From Osedax fenrisi (lineage: Eukaryota > Annelida > Polychaeta > Sabellida > Siboglinidae), in the NCBI GenBank assembly GCA_964019155.1, contig OZ025243.1, positions 32,160,028 to 32,224,027 on the forward strand: DNA of 64,000 nt, in the 5' to 3' direction. The notes beneath the pieces were generated by a model. The model worked only from the letters and a program-made list of their open reading frames with translations, was not told the DNA's origin and ran no database searches. A program made the position numbers and the translations under genes. Shown here piece by piece: positions 63,622 through 64,000 of this stretch. Each line of letters opens with the position of its first letter. Position 1 is the stretch's first letter.

Positions 63622-63755
63622 TGTTGTGTTATTATCATTGATATGACATGACCTGGCGGTGAACTCGATCTCTTGGAATAATAAACAATTAAATTAAATG
63701 TTAGTTATTATTATATATATATTATTGTATAATAGTAAATTATAAGAACATAACA
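63622..63755 (+). repeat. Gypsy 3' LTR (134 bp)
   Basis: Identical to the 5' LTR as far as I can read. Confidence 0.95.
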
Positions 63756-63832
63756 ATACCATCCTGGAACTTAGATGAAGTTTTCACTTATAACCATATA
63801 TGGATCTAATGTCCCTTCGAAGCCGCTATAAT
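63756..63832 (-). mobile_element. SINE, right part of the copy split by the Gypsy element
   Basis: ATCCTGGAACTTAGATGAAG and TTTTCACTTATAACCATATA, then CTTCGAAGCCGCTATAAT; followed by (TA)n at 63,838-63,884. Confidence 0.8.
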
Positions 63833-63834
63833 AT

Positions 63835-63887
<53 letters not shown>

Positions 63888-63939
63888 TCTATGTCGAATT
63901 TTATATTACATATCAAGGTACATTATACGGAAATAATGT

Positions 63940-64000
63940 CATGAAATGTTTTCTAGAAAGTGATTTTCTAGCAAGTTGTAGTGGGACCCCTTTAAAGTTA
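63940..64000. mobile_element. End of a MITE related to 10,577-10,785 (cut by window edge)
   Basis: GTTGTAGTGGGACCCCTTTAAAG resembles the CTTGTAGTGGGATACCCC end of the earlier MITE. Confidence 0.4.

Larger units (their letters stand above)
59473..63760 (+). mobile_element. Ty3/Gypsy LTR retrotransposon, complete, with 5 bp target duplication
   Basis: The element is 59,478-63,755 (4278 bp) flanked by ATACC on both sides (59,473-59,477; 63,756-63,760). In order: 134 bp LTR, a primer-binding site for tRNA-Ser, gag-protease frame, in-frame UGA, pol frame (reverse transcriptase, RNase H, integrase), polypurine tract, 134 bp LTR. The order RT-RNase H-integrase defines Ty3/Gypsy. There is no envelope gene. 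The two LTRs look identical base for base, so the insertion is young. Confidence 0.95.

Overview
This is a gene-poor, very AT-rich stretch of an animal genome. It holds parts or all of three spliced genes, buried in transposable elements and microsatellites. Two gene identities are clear from reading exons by hand: the 3' end of a THSD7-type transmembrane thrombospondin-repeat gene (+ strand, about 3.9-11.0 kb) and what reads as a complete CEP78 gene (- strand, 53.86 to 14.45 kb). THSD7 points to a metazoan and CEP78 to one with cilia. The sequence does not let me name the phylum. Exons are short and look GC-normal, while introns are AT-rich and packed with (TA)n and (ACT)n/(AGT)n.

Layout. 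1-3.9 kb: a 5'-cut, frameshifted LINE (CR1/L2-like, PHD-type ORF1 family) ends in a 330 bp (ACT)n tail that stops 15 bp before a THSD7 splice acceptor. 3.9-11.35 kb: eight terminal THSD7 exons with consistent phases, ending in a transmembrane helix and a short cytoplasmic tail. An RTE-like LINE relic, SINE pieces and a small MITE sit in the introns. 11.4-14.4 kb: AT-rich space between the two convergent genes. 14.45-53.86 kb: CEP78, 11 coding exons, 475 codons, all phases compatible. Its 27.8 kb intron 5 contains, on the opposite strand, a probable three-exon gene for a 106-residue single-pass membrane protein (27.3-41.6 kb), a full-length LINE with two intact ORFs (45.1-49.2 kb), a Harbinger derivative, a foldback element, a hAT-like element and several tRNA-derived SINEs. 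54-64 kb: intergenic DNA with a LINE 3' fragment, MITEs and a structurally complete Ty3/Gypsy retrotransposon (59,478-63,755) with identical 134 bp LTRs.

Most notable points: (1) the Gypsy element separates gag-protease from pol by one in-frame UGA in the context UGA-CUA-G, a known stop-readthrough context; (2) the probable nested antisense gene of unknown family; (3) about 20 CACGTG E-box palindromes within 10 kb around its putative promoter and almost none elsewhere; (4) a CEP78 5' splice site that is itself the edge of a 1.8 kb (AGT)n array; (5) an in-frame 66 bp duplication that gives CEP78 exon 10 two alternative splice acceptors; (6) a Harbinger derivative that keeps the starts of two element proteins; (7) a new tRNA-derived SINE family in at least eight copies, one split by the Gypsy insertion.

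All exon calls come from reading codons, splice signals and family motifs by eye. No database search or alignment was run.
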